NCBI GenBank assembly: GCA_900769985.1
Contig: CAAGIS010000092.1
Span: 1-33,778 of the forward strand
Origin: Spirochaetia bacterium
GTDB lineage: Bacteria; Spirochaetota; Spirochaetia; Treponematales; Treponemataceae
Direction of reading: 5' to 3'
Length of the DNA stretch: 33,778 nt
Positions within the stretch are counted from its first letter, which is position 1, and each line of letters opens with the position of its first letter. Below the pieces are notes generated by a model that saw only the letters and a program-made list of their open reading frames with translations, made no database searches and was not told the origin of the DNA. This document shows positions 7,046 through 13,976 of this stretch, in pieces. A program made the position numbers and the translations under genes.

Positions 7046-7696
7046 ATGAAATACAGACTTGCAGTTTTTGACCTCGATGGAACAATTTTAAATACGATTG
7101 ATGACATTGCAGATTCATGCAATTTCATTCTTAAAAAAAACAATTTTCCAGTTCATACAGTCAATGAAATAAAATATTTTGTCGGAAACGGAATCCCAAA
7201 ATTAATAGAACGTGCACTGCCCCAGAATACACCGCCTGACACTAAAAAAGAAATTTTAGACCAGTTCATTGAATACTACGGAAGCCACTCTACAGTAAAG
7301 ACATGCGCCTACAACGGAATCACAGAACTTCTTGAAAACTTAAAGTCAAACGGAATTCGCATTGCCGTAAATACAAACAAGCACGAACAAACTTCAATTG
7401 ATTTATGCAATAAGTTTTTTCCGGGGCTTATAGACATTGTATGCGGCGGAAGACCTGACGTTCACCACAAGCCAGATCCTACAGGAGTAGAAAAAATCCT
7501 TGCAGCAGAAAAAGTTGAAAAATCAAAAGCCGTTTTTATAGGAGATTCTGATGTAGACATTGCGACTGCAAAAAATGCAGGCATAGATTCAATCACTGTA
7601 GACTGGGGATTTAGGGGAAAAGACTTTTTAATTGCACACGGAGCTAAGAACGTTGCAATGACACCTTCAGAACTTTTAAAAATGATTCTCGGCTGA
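7046..7696 (+). CDS. HAD-superfamily phosphatase (phosphoglycolate phosphatase-like)
   Basis: Cytoplasmic Mg-dependent phosphatase, 216 residues. Motif I is FDLDGT, with nucleophile Asp9 and acid/base Asp11. The cap lies at about 15-85. Motif II is the threonine in AVNTNKH, motif III the lysine in HHKPDP, and motif IV is GDSDVD. This pattern matches the Gph/PgmB-like subclass, which includes phosphoglycolate phosphatase, pyrophosphatase PpaX and beta-phosphoglucomutase. Substrate cannot be fixed by sequence. Beta-phosphoglucomutase is worth considering because a glucan phosphorylase lies just upstream, although the two have separate promoters. No ribosome binding site precedes ATG 7046. Confidence 0.85.
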   Translation: MKYRLAVFDLDGTILNTIDDIADSCNFILKKNNFPVHTVNEIKYFVGNGIPKLIERALPQNTPPDTKKEILDQFIEYYGSHSTVKTCAYNGITELLENLKSNGIRIAVNTNKHEQTSIDLCNKFFPGLIDIVCGGRPDVHHKPDPTGVEKILAAEKVEKSKAVFIGDSDVDIATAKNAGIDSITVDWGFRGKDFLIAHGAKNVAMTPSELLKMILG

Positions 7697-7744
7697 AAAT
7701 CAGAGTTTTTACAAAAAATTTATTTTAAATAATATATTTTTTTA

Positions 7745-7779
7745 TTGCGTTTTATTCTATCTTTGTGTATAGTATATGT
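7745..7779 (+). promoter_or_regulatory. Leaderless-type promoter of hprK
   Basis: TTGCGT (7745-7750), 17 bp, TATAGT (7768-7773), then 6 nt to ATG 7780. A GTG-initiated extension from 7765 would place the -10 box inside the coding sequence, so the downstream ATG is preferred. No Shine-Dalgarno sequence is present. Confidence 0.7.
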
Positions 7780-8769
7780 ATGACTGATAAAAAATTTACA
7801 GTTTTAGATTTATTATCACTGGAACTTTCCGGACATGACGAAATCAACCTGCGCTGTATCGGAGGGCGAAAAGGACTCAACCGGGCAATAACAGTTCCTG
7901 ACATAAACAGGCCGGGACTTGCATTATCAGGATTCTACGAAAGCTTTGCTTACCAGCGAATCCAGATTTTCGGACGGGGCGAAGTTGCGTATTTAAATAA
8001 ACTTGAACTCGAAGGAAAAAAAGATTCTATCAAAGAACTTTTTTCTTTTGCCATTCCGTGTTGCATTTTTACGCACAACCTTGAGCCTTCAGACTTTTTT
8101 ATAGAACAGGCAGAAGAAGCGTGTTGTGCAATTCTTGTTTCTGACCTTGAATCTACAGAGCTGTCAAACAGATTAATACGTCTTTTCTCTACCATTTTTG
8201 CACCGCACAAAACAATGCACGGAGTTCTTGTTGAAGTTTTCGGCGAAGGCATTTTGCTTTGCGGTCATTCCGGGGTCGGAAAATCAGAGACGGCGCTTGA
8301 TTTGGTTGAACGCGGGCACAGGCTTGTAGCTGATGACATCGTAGAAATCAGATGCGTAAACGGAAACGTCATTATCGGCCGCGGTGCAAATTCACTTATA
8401 AGCCACCATATGGAAATCAGAGGACTTGGCATTATAAATGTTGCCGAGCTGTACGGAGTCGGTGCAATCCGTGAGCAGAAAGAAATTCAGCTTATAGTTG
8501 AACTTGAAGAATGGGATTCAAACAAAATCTACGACAGAATCGGAACAAATCAGCGGACAATCGATTTGCTCGGAGTAAAAATTCCTGCAATAGAAATTCC
8601 TGTAAAGCCCGGACGAAACTTGCCAATCATCATAGAAGCTGCAGCAATGAATGAACGTCTCAAAAAAATGGGTTACAACTCTGCCCGTGACTTTAACCAG
8701 AATGTTCTCAGATGGATTGAAACAGGGGAAGCACAGGCGGCTTATTACGGGCAAGATGACAATTACTGA
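7780..8769 (+). CDS. hprK: HPr kinase/phosphorylase
   Basis: Bifunctional enzyme that phosphorylates HPr on Ser46 and removes that phosphate, linking glycolytic state to gene control. The 329-residue protein has the usual two domains: an N-terminal regulatory part to about 135, then the kinase core. His147 lies before the Walker A loop GHSGVGKS (162-169). HRLVADD at 180-186 supplies the catalytic aspartates. The family signature EIRGLGIINV follows. Its target is encoded 65 bp downstream, separated by a hairpin. Treponemes are known to keep HPr kinase and HPr without a complete sugar phosphotransferase system, so the role is probably regulatory. It appears to head an operon with ptsH, lexA and holA. 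Confidence 0.96.
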   Translation: MTDKKFTVLDLLSLELSGHDEINLRCIGGRKGLNRAITVPDINRPGLALSGFYESFAYQRIQIFGRGEVAYLNKLELEGKKDSIKELFSFAIPCCIFTHNLEPSDFFIEQAEEACCAILVSDLESTELSNRLIRLFSTIFAPHKTMHGVLVEVFGEGILLCGHSGVGKSETALDLVERGHRLVADDIVEIRCVNGNVIIGRGANSLISHHMEIRGLGIINVAELYGVGAIREQKEIQLIVELEEWDSNKIYDRIGTNQRTIDLLGVKIPAIEIPVKPGRNLPIIIEAAAMNERLKKMGYNSARDFNQNVLRWIETGEAQAAYYGQDDNY

Positions 8770-8776
8770 AAAAACT

Positions 8777-8799
8777 GATACTATAAATTCAATAGTATC
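8777..8799. promoter_or_regulatory. Inverted repeat between hprK and ptsH
   Basis: GATACTAT (8777-8784) and ATAGTATC (8792-8799) are perfect 8-bp arms around 7 nt. No T-run follows, so it is not an ordinary terminator. It could be an operator, an RNA processing hairpin or a transcript stabiliser. A possible -10 hexamer, TATAAA (8782-8787), overlaps it, but I see no good -35. Confidence 0.45.
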
Positions 8800-8834
8800 T
8801 GTAATTATATTTGACTTAACTTTGGAGGATTTTT

Positions 8835-9101
8835 ATGGTTGAAAAAATATTGACAGTAAAAAACAGAGCAGGTATTCACGCACGGCCTGCAACTTTAATA
8901 GCACAGCTTGCTAACAAATTCACATCGGAAATTACTTTGGAAAAAGATTCGATTGTAATAAATGCAAAGTCAATTATGGGTGTCATTACTATGGCAGCCG
9001 GTTACAATACAACGTTAACGTTAAAAGTGGAAGGTCCTGACGAAAGTGAAGCAGCAAGTGCAATAGAGGATTTATTTGAAAAAAAATTTGATGACGAATA
9101 G
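8835..9101 (+). CDS. ptsH: Phosphocarrier protein HPr
   Basis: Small cytoplasmic phosphocarrier of 88 residues. Both phosphorylation sites are present: His15 in GIHARPA, the enzyme I site, and Ser46 in KSIMGV, the HPr kinase site. Spacing is identical to canonical HPr. A strong GGAGG (8824-8828) lies 6 nt before ATG 8835, unlike the leaderless hprK upstream. No enzyme I or sugar-specific enzyme II lies in the window, which supports a signalling role with HPr kinase. Its stop codon (9099-9101) overlaps the GGAG preceding lexA, so ptsH and lexA are almost certainly co-transcribed. Confidence 0.97.
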   Translation: MVEKILTVKNRAGIHARPATLIAQLANKFTSEITLEKDSIVINAKSIMGVITMAAGYNTTLTLKVEGPDESEAASAIEDLFEKKFDDE

Positions 9102-9117
9102 GAGATGAATCTGGCAG

Positions 9118-9729
9118 ATGAAAGAAATTACACAACGACAAAAAGAAATTTTAAACTTTATCTCAGATTATCAGGAAGAAAATTGTTTTCCGCCTACAGT
9201 TCGTGAAATCGGAGAGCATTTTGGGGTTTCTATCAGAGCCGTACAGGATCATATTACGGCGCTGCAAAAAAAAGGCTTTATAACGCAAGCTCAGAAAAAA
9301 TCACGTTCCATCAGAGTTTTGATTGATGAACGCAAACGTGATACAAATATGCTTATCGAAAAAGTTCCGTTAATCGGAACTATTGCCGCAGGCAAGCCTC
9401 TTTTATGCGAAGAAAATTACGAAGGTTACGTAACTTTGACAGAACCTTTTATCCGTCCCGGAAAAAGTTATTTTGCCCTTCACGTCCGCGGTCAGAGCAT
9501 GATTAATGCAGGAATTCTAGAAGGCGACCTTGCAGTCATTGAACAGGCAACATCGGCAGTTGACGGACAGATTGTAGTTGCAGTAATTGATGATGCAATC
9601 ACATTAAAGAGATATTTTAAAGAACCTACAAGAATCAGGCTGCAGCCGGAAAATCCTGCATTCCATCCGATTTACTGTCAGGACGTCCGGATTGTAGGGA
9701 TTCTTGCAAATCTCGTACGTACTTACTAG
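9118..9729 (+). CDS. lexA: LexA, SOS repressor and self-cleaving protease
   Basis: Transcriptional repressor of DNA-damage genes, inactivated by RecA-stimulated self-cleavage. The 203-residue protein has an N-terminal winged helix (about 1-65, with PPTVREIGEHFGVS). The cleavage site is Ala91-Gly92, and the catalytic dyad is Ser127 (GQSMI) with Lys164. The 37-residue Ser-Lys spacing equals that of E. coli LexA, so it should be active. Only 16 bp separate it from ptsH, with no promoter or obvious operator there. The only Shine-Dalgarno candidate, GGAG (9101-9104), is 13 nt from ATG 9118, which is long. Autoregulation, usual for lexA, would have to act further upstream. The operator sequence is unknown. 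Confidence 0.96.
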   Translation: MKEITQRQKEILNFISDYQEENCFPPTVREIGEHFGVSIRAVQDHITALQKKGFITQAQKKSRSIRVLIDERKRDTNMLIEKVPLIGTIAAGKPLLCEENYEGYVTLTEPFIRPGKSYFALHVRGQSMINAGILEGDLAVIEQATSAVDGQIVVAVIDDAITLKRYFKEPTRIRLQPENPAFHPIYCQDVRIVGILANLVRTY

Positions 9730-9783
9730 GGAAACACTGAATAAATCCTTCCTGAGGATTTTCAGCGTTAACTTTGAATGTAG
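9730..9783 (+). repeat. 54-bp imperfect palindrome, copy A
   Basis: Begins directly after the lexA stop with GGAAACACTGAATAAATCC, then a short variable loop, then GAGGATTTTCAGCG and a tail ending TTGAATGTAG. The arms AACACTGAA and TTCAGCGTT pair with one mismatch, and AAATCC pairs with GGATTT. The same element recurs at 33643-33696. It ends 20 bp before the holA start, so it sits inside the lexA-holA transcript. Confidence 0.85.
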
Positions 9784-9803
9784 ATTTTTACCAGAGGATT
9801 TTA

Positions 9804-10850
9804 ATGAGTATTCCGGTTTATTTATATACAGGGCAAGAATTTGGCGAACGGAATGATGCCGTAAATTCCATAAAGACTCAAATTAAAAAGAAATTTGGCT
9901 CGTTTGATGATTACTCTTACTATGCCTCAGAAACGTCCGTTGCAACAGTCGTTTCAATGCTTCAAAGCGAATCACTTTTTACACCGGCAACTTGCATTGT
10001 ATATAAATCGGCAGAACTCATAAAGAAAAAGGAAGACATAGAACTTTTGTCTTCCTGGATAAATTCAGTTACACCGAATGCAAAAAATCAAAATCCAAAA
10101 GATTCTTCTATACTGATTCTTGTTTCAGATGAAAATGCAGTCGATGCGAAACTTTCTAAAATCATTCCGAAAGAAAATCAAAAAATCTTTTGGGTAATGT
10201 TTGAAAACCGTCGCGTTCCATGGCTAAAAGATTTTTTCCGGAAAAACGGTTATTCAATAGAAGATGATGCGGCAGAATTAATACTTGAATTTGTAGAAAA
10301 CAATACAGAAAGCTTAAAATCAGAATGTTCAAGATTTTTTTCGTGCTTTCCACAGGGAACATGTATAACTGCTGACAATGTAGATTCAGTGCTGGCAGAT
10401 ACAAAAGGAGAAACAGCGTTTACTTTATTTGGCGCAATGGTCGATGCAGGACAAAATCCTTCGCGCCGGCTTGAAAACTCGCTTTCGATATTGCAAAAAA
10501 TCAGGCTTTCAAAAGAATCGTCAAGCGTAATGCTCATTGCAGGGCTGACATTCTGCTTTAGAAAACTTTTTGCATATCACAAATTATGCGAAACTAATCC
10601 AAGTCCGGACGATTTTACTTTAAAAAAAGCCGGTATCTCGACTAGCACGATGCGAACCCAATATGCAAATGCTGCGCGCCTATGGTCAGCAGGACAGACA
10701 ATGGCAATTCTCTCGCAGCTTTCATCTGCAGACATGAATATCCGTTCTGGCGGAACAGTGCTGGAAGATACATACCTGCAGATGCTGCTTTATTCGATTA
10801 TAATAAAAAAAGGGGCTTCAATTCAAAATTATCAGGAATTTGAATTATAA
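9804..10850 (+). CDS. holA: DNA polymerase III delta subunit
   Basis: Clamp-loader subunit that opens the sliding clamp ring for loading on primed DNA. The 348-residue length fits HolA. The N-terminal MSIPVYLYTGQEFGERNDAV segment and the distribution of hydrophobic helices resemble the family, which is poorly conserved and has no catalytic motif, so the call is by overall resemblance. I set the start at ATG 9804 because AGAGG (9793-9797) lies 6 nt upstream. A longer frame from 9774 would translate the tail of the 54-bp repeat. It lies downstream of lexA in the same direction with no clear promoter. Its stop is 1 bp from the stop of the convergent gene. Confidence 0.82.
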   Translation: MSIPVYLYTGQEFGERNDAVNSIKTQIKKKFGSFDDYSYYASETSVATVVSMLQSESLFTPATCIVYKSAELIKKKEDIELLSSWINSVTPNAKNQNPKDSSILILVSDENAVDAKLSKIIPKENQKIFWVMFENRRVPWLKDFFRKNGYSIEDDAAELILEFVENNTESLKSECSRFFSCFPQGTCITADNVDSVLADTKGETAFTLFGAMVDAGQNPSRRLENSLSILQKIRLSKESSSVMLIAGLTFCFRKLFAYHKLCETNPSPDDFTLKKAGISTSTMRTQYANAARLWSAGQTMAILSQLSSADMNIRSGGTVLEDTYLQMLLYSIIIKKGASIQNYQEFEL

Positions 10851-10851
10851 A

Positions 10852-11076
10852 TTACAGTTCCAGATTATTCAGCAAATTTTTTAAAGCAACGGCTTCTTCC
10901 TGAGTAAGCGTAATGCCCTTACCCATTTTTTCATGATCTGCAGACCAGCTTCTGATGTCATACTTTGCAGGCCGGCCGCCCCAAGATACAAAATTTAATT
11001 CAAGATTCCAGCCGCCTTTCCCCTGAGAAATGACGCCTAGATTTTTTTCAATTGAAAAAGAAAAATCATCTGCCAT
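10852..11076 (-). CDS. PC4/YdbC-like single-stranded DNA-binding protein
   Basis: Small 74-residue protein resembling the bacterial YdbC branch of the transcriptional coactivator PC4 family, which binds single-stranded DNA as a dimer. The characteristic segment WNLELNFVSWGGRPAKYDIR followed by HEKMGKGITLTQEEAVAL is present and the whole protein is one domain. A GGAG site precedes ATG 11076 on the minus strand. Its biological role in bacteria is poorly defined. It converges with holA with a single base between the stops, so readthrough interference is likely. It has its own promoter at 11125-11153. Confidence 0.8.
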   Translation of the reverse strand: MADDFSFSIEKNLGVISQGKGGWNLELNFVSWGGRPAKYDIRSWSADHEKMGKGITLTQEEAVALKNLLNNLEL

Positions 11077-11124
11077 TTTTTACTCCAAATATATAAAATA
11101 AAAAAAACGTAAAAGAGTTGATTT

Positions 11125-11153
11125 ATTATAACTTGTTTTTGTTCAAAAAACAA
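11125..11153 (-). promoter_or_regulatory. Promoter of the PC4/YdbC-like gene
   Basis: On the minus strand TTGTTT (11148-11153), 17 bp, TATAAT (11125-11130). The predicted leader is about 40 nt and contains the GGAG site, so this is a leadered unit. The rest of 11077-11286 is A/T-rich with no gene. Confidence 0.55.
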
Positions 11154-11225
11154 ATCACTTTTTTTTGTCTTTCTGCTTTATCATAACGAAATTAAAGATT
11201 TTTCACTTTCTGGCGGAGTTTTATA

Positions 11226-11254
11226 TTGTTTACATTAAATAAATGTAATAAAAT
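11226..11254 (+). promoter_or_regulatory. tmpA promoter with spacer palindrome
   Basis: TTGTTT (11226-11231), 17 bp, TAAAAT (11249-11254). The spacer contains TTACATTAAATAAATGTAA (11230-11248), a perfect 7-bp inverted repeat with a 5-nt centre. A protein bound there would cover the promoter face. The leader carries GGAGG before the tmpA start. Confidence 0.55.
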
Positions 11255-11286
11255 GAAAATAGTTCAAATAAAATTGGAGGATTATA

Positions 11287-12342
11287 ATGAAAAAGTATCT
11301 GCTTTTTGCATTTATGGCAATGTCGTTGATATTTGTATCTTGTAAATCTACAGAGCAGGAAGAAACACCACAGGACACAACACAGCAAGTTACTGACCAG
11401 ACAGAACCTGACGTAACAGAAGAAAAACAGCAACAAGAAGAATCTGGTGATACAAAATCTTTTACAGAAACAAATTCAACATTACTTGAAAAAGTAGACG
11501 ATTCACGAAACGCAGCAATCAAATCAGGAGCCGAAACTTATTATGCCGAACGTCTTTCAATAACAGACGAAATGCTCAGGGCAATTAAAGAAAAAGCTGA
11601 TGATAAAACTGATTGTTCTGCCGAACTCAATGATTTAAATTACAGATATCTTGCTTTACAAAAGGCATCTGAAACACGCAGTCTTAAAGAAAAAATCGAA
11701 GCAAACGGTTTTGACAAAGACAATCAGATTGCATACGATGCAGCTGAAGTTTTGCTTTCTGAACTGGAAAAAGTCATCAGTGAAAACGCTGACGGAAAAA
11801 CAATGTACAATGCAGCAGAAGCTTCTTATGCCGCATACCACACAATTTTCTACAATTCATTCAAAAAACTCGCAGACTCAGAACGCTCTGCAGCAATTGA
11901 ACAGAAAAAAAATGCTGACAGCGTAAAAGCTGGAGTTGCAAAAAAAGAACAGTACAAAGCAATCGCAGAAACATTAAAAAAAGGCGATTCCTGCTATGTA
12001 ACAAAAAACCCTGAAGGCGCTTACGACAACTACAAAGATGCAAAAGAAAAATATGCCGCTTTATATCAGGAAGTTGCAGAAAAACGTGCCGCTGCTCAAA
12101 AGAGAATAGATGAAGCTAAGGCAAAAGTTCAGAATATAGAAAACTTTGCAACAGAAGCTGATGAAATTGCTCCTATCGGAGATGAAAAAATCGACGGTAT
12201 CGAAGAAAAAGATGCAGTTTTGCTTGAAGAAGACAAATTTGAAAATCCTGAAGAATCTGTCATTGAAATTGATGAAACTGTTGAATCAAAAAACGACAGT
12301 GCAGTTGAAGTTTTTAAAGATGCAATAGGACTGGAGGAATAG
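11287..12342 (+). CDS. tmpA: Treponemal membrane lipoprotein, TmpA-like
   Basis: Predicted lipoprotein of 351 residues. The signal peptide ends in FVSC, with the lipidated cysteine at residue 19, and an acidic, glutamine-rich linker follows. From about 60 to 290 the protein is almost entirely charged alpha-helix, likely coiled coil, and it ends in a very acidic tail. This layout and the following gene match, from memory, the treponemal TmpA-TmpB pair. TmpA is an antigenic lipoprotein of unknown biochemical function. GGAGG precedes ATG 11287, and tmpB follows after 1 bp. The lipid would be added by Lgt, encoded at 21387. The family call rests on architecture and synteny more than on a motif. 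Confidence 0.72.
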   Translation: MKKYLLFAFMAMSLIFVSCKSTEQEETPQDTTQQVTDQTEPDVTEEKQQQEESGDTKSFTETNSTLLEKVDDSRNAAIKSGAETYYAERLSITDEMLRAIKEKADDKTDCSAELNDLNYRYLALQKASETRSLKEKIEANGFDKDNQIAYDAAEVLLSELEKVISENADGKTMYNAAEASYAAYHTIFYNSFKKLADSERSAAIEQKKNADSVKAGVAKKEQYKAIAETLKKGDSCYVTKNPEGAYDNYKDAKEKYAALYQEVAEKRAAAQKRIDEAKAKVQNIENFATEADEIAPIGDEKIDGIEEKDAVLLEEDKFENPEESVIEIDETVESKNDSAVEVFKDAIGLEE

Positions 12343-12343
12343 T

Positions 12344-13045
12344 ATGAAAAAAATCATTTCCATCTTATCATTTGTTTTACTGGCAAATTCAATCTTTGCA
12401 GCAAGTTACAGTTACAAAGACAACACATATCAGCGCTTAGCCGATGAATACACAAAAAAAGCAGAAGCTGCCCTTGATGCCGGTGAATACGATTTATCAG
12501 TAGAATATGCTCAGAAAGCAGAAGAAAATGCAGCCTTGTCAAAAGCATTCATCGAAAGCATGCTTGCACGCCAGAACGCAGACGAACAGATGAAACTTGC
12601 ATCAAAAAAATTGAATTGGGCAAAAGATATTAAGGCAGACAAAAACTTTCCGATGGCATACAGTGCAAGTGAACAGGCATACAACAATGCAAAAGAAGCC
12701 TTTGACAGCGAAGATTATGCATCTGCAGAAAATTATGCAAGACAGTCAATTACCGCACTTGAAGGCGTAAGGGAAGTAACTCCGCTTCCACAGTATTATG
12801 TTGTAAGACCTTGGGCAGAAACAAAAGACTGTTACTGGAATATTTCCGGCAGAAAATATGTTTATAACAATCCATTGCTTTGGGAAAACCTTTATCAGAA
12901 AAATAAAAGCAAAATGCCAAAGCCAAACGATCCTAACCTGATTCTTCCTGGAATGAAAATGGAAATTCCAAGCCTGACAGGCGAATATAGAGAAGGAACT
13001 TACAATCCTGACAAAGAATACGATGCTTACAGCGCAAATCGCTAA
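12344..13045 (+). CDS. tmpB: TmpB-like protein with LysM-type C-terminal domain
   Basis: Exported protein of 233 residues with a signal peptide cleaved near 19/20 (NSIFA). A helical TPR-like region (about 25-140, with repeated AEx3DAGEYDLSVEYAQKAE-type units) is followed by a LysM-like C-terminal domain. That domain starts at PLPQYYVV and includes CYWNIS, WENLYQKN and DPNLILPG, the pattern used to bind peptidoglycan. The same order occurs in treponemal TmpB. A periplasmic wall-bound protein is therefore likely. Its start lies 1 bp after the tmpA stop, with GGAGG inside the tmpA end. A strong terminator follows. Confidence 0.75.
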   Translation: MKKIISILSFVLLANSIFAASYSYKDNTYQRLADEYTKKAEAALDAGEYDLSVEYAQKAEENAALSKAFIESMLARQNADEQMKLASKKLNWAKDIKADKNFPMAYSASEQAYNNAKEAFDSEDYASAENYARQSITALEGVREVTPLPQYYVVRPWAETKDCYWNISGRKYVYNNPLLWENLYQKNKSKMPKPNDPNLILPGMKMEIPSLTGEYREGTYNPDKEYDAYSANR

Positions 13046-13074
13046 AATCGTACGGTTCACAGTCTAGTTTTATA

Positions 13075-13110
13075 AAAAGCGGTATGAATAATAATCATAC
13101 CGCTTTTTTT
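13075..13110 (+). terminator. Intrinsic terminator of tmpAB
   Basis: AAAAGCGGTATGA (13075-13087) pairs perfectly with TCATACCGCTTTT (13095-13107), followed by more T. It ends the tmpA-tmpB operon. Confidence 0.93.
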
Positions 13111-13149
13111 GTGGCAAGCAGTAAAGGCAGCAGTAAAAAAAATTTTTGC

Positions 13150-13185
13150 TTGTAAGTAAATAGAAATTGCATTAAAATACTTGCT
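13150..13185 (+). promoter_or_regulatory. Leaderless-type promoter of the Bax-inhibitor-1-like gene
   Basis: TTGTAA (13150-13155), 17 bp, TAAAAT (13173-13178), then 7 nt to ATG 13186. No Shine-Dalgarno sequence is visible. Confidence 0.6.
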
Positions 13186-13896
13186 ATGAATAATTTAATA
13201 ACTTTAGACAAAGCTAGACCAGAAGTTCAGCGTAAATTTATGGCCGGCGTGTATTTTAGAATGGTTCTTGCACTTGCCATTACTGCGGCAGTTGCATATT
13301 TTACGGCATACAAAATTCAGACAGATTCATCTTTTCAGAATTTCTTTGTCAGCAATATCAAGCCGATAATCTGGGGAAGTTTTATTGCAGAACTTGCAGT
13401 AGTTTTTATTATTTCATTCTATACAAGAAAGATATCGTCTTTTGCTGCAATGCTTTTATTTATATTGTATTCAGTAATAACAGGAATAACATTTTCTTCA
13501 ATCTTTATAATATTTGAAATAGATTCTATTTTCAAAGTATTTTTAATTTCCGGGCTTATGTTCTTGGGAATGAGCATTTACGGAATTTTTACTCAGGCAG
13601 ATTTACGTTCTGCAGGCAGATATCTTATAATGGCATTGATTGGACTTTGCGCTGCTTCTCTTTTGAACTTTCTTTTTAAAAGTTCTGCTCTTGACTGGAT
13701 TATAAGCCTTGTCGGTGTAGGCATTTTTGTCGGACTTACTGCTTACGATACTCAGAAAATCATGACAATCGCAATTCATGACGATGGTTCAGAAAAATTC
13801 CAAAAATATGCAATCATCGGTGCTCTGGAACTATATCTTGATTTTATCAACATTTTTATAAAATTATTAAACCTGTTTGGAAAACGGAAAAAATAA
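13186..13896 (+). CDS. Bax inhibitor-1/YccA-family membrane protein
   Basis: Integral inner-membrane protein of 236 residues with about seven hydrophobic segments. The family is linked to calcium leak and, in YccA, to control of the FtsH protease; the role here is unknown. The family signature is present near the C-terminus: GLTAYDTQKIM, then ALELYLDFINIFIKLL, with the two conserved aspartates. The short cytoplasmic N-terminus with RPEVQRKFMAGVY is also typical. No ribosome binding site precedes ATG 13186, and the -10 box ends 7 nt before it. It is monocistronic, between the tmpAB terminator and the next gene. Confidence 0.9.
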   Translation: MNNLITLDKARPEVQRKFMAGVYFRMVLALAITAAVAYFTAYKIQTDSSFQNFFVSNIKPIIWGSFIAELAVVFIISFYTRKISSFAAMLLFILYSVITGITFSSIFIIFEIDSIFKVFLISGLMFLGMSIYGIFTQADLRSAGRYLIMALIGLCAASLLNFLFKSSALDWIISLVGVGIFVGLTAYDTQKIMTIAIHDDGSEKFQKYAIIGALELYLDFINIFIKLLNLFGKRKK

Positions 13897-13976
13897 ATTT
13901 AAACAAGTTTTAATTCAGAGTTAGTCGTAATTTTTCGAGATTTTATAAATATACAAAATTCTAATAAGGGAAAAGT

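Noticed and set aside
9774..9803. Upstream start for holA
   Set aside because: The extra residues come from the tail of the 54-bp repeat. ATG 9804 has a well-placed AGAGG.
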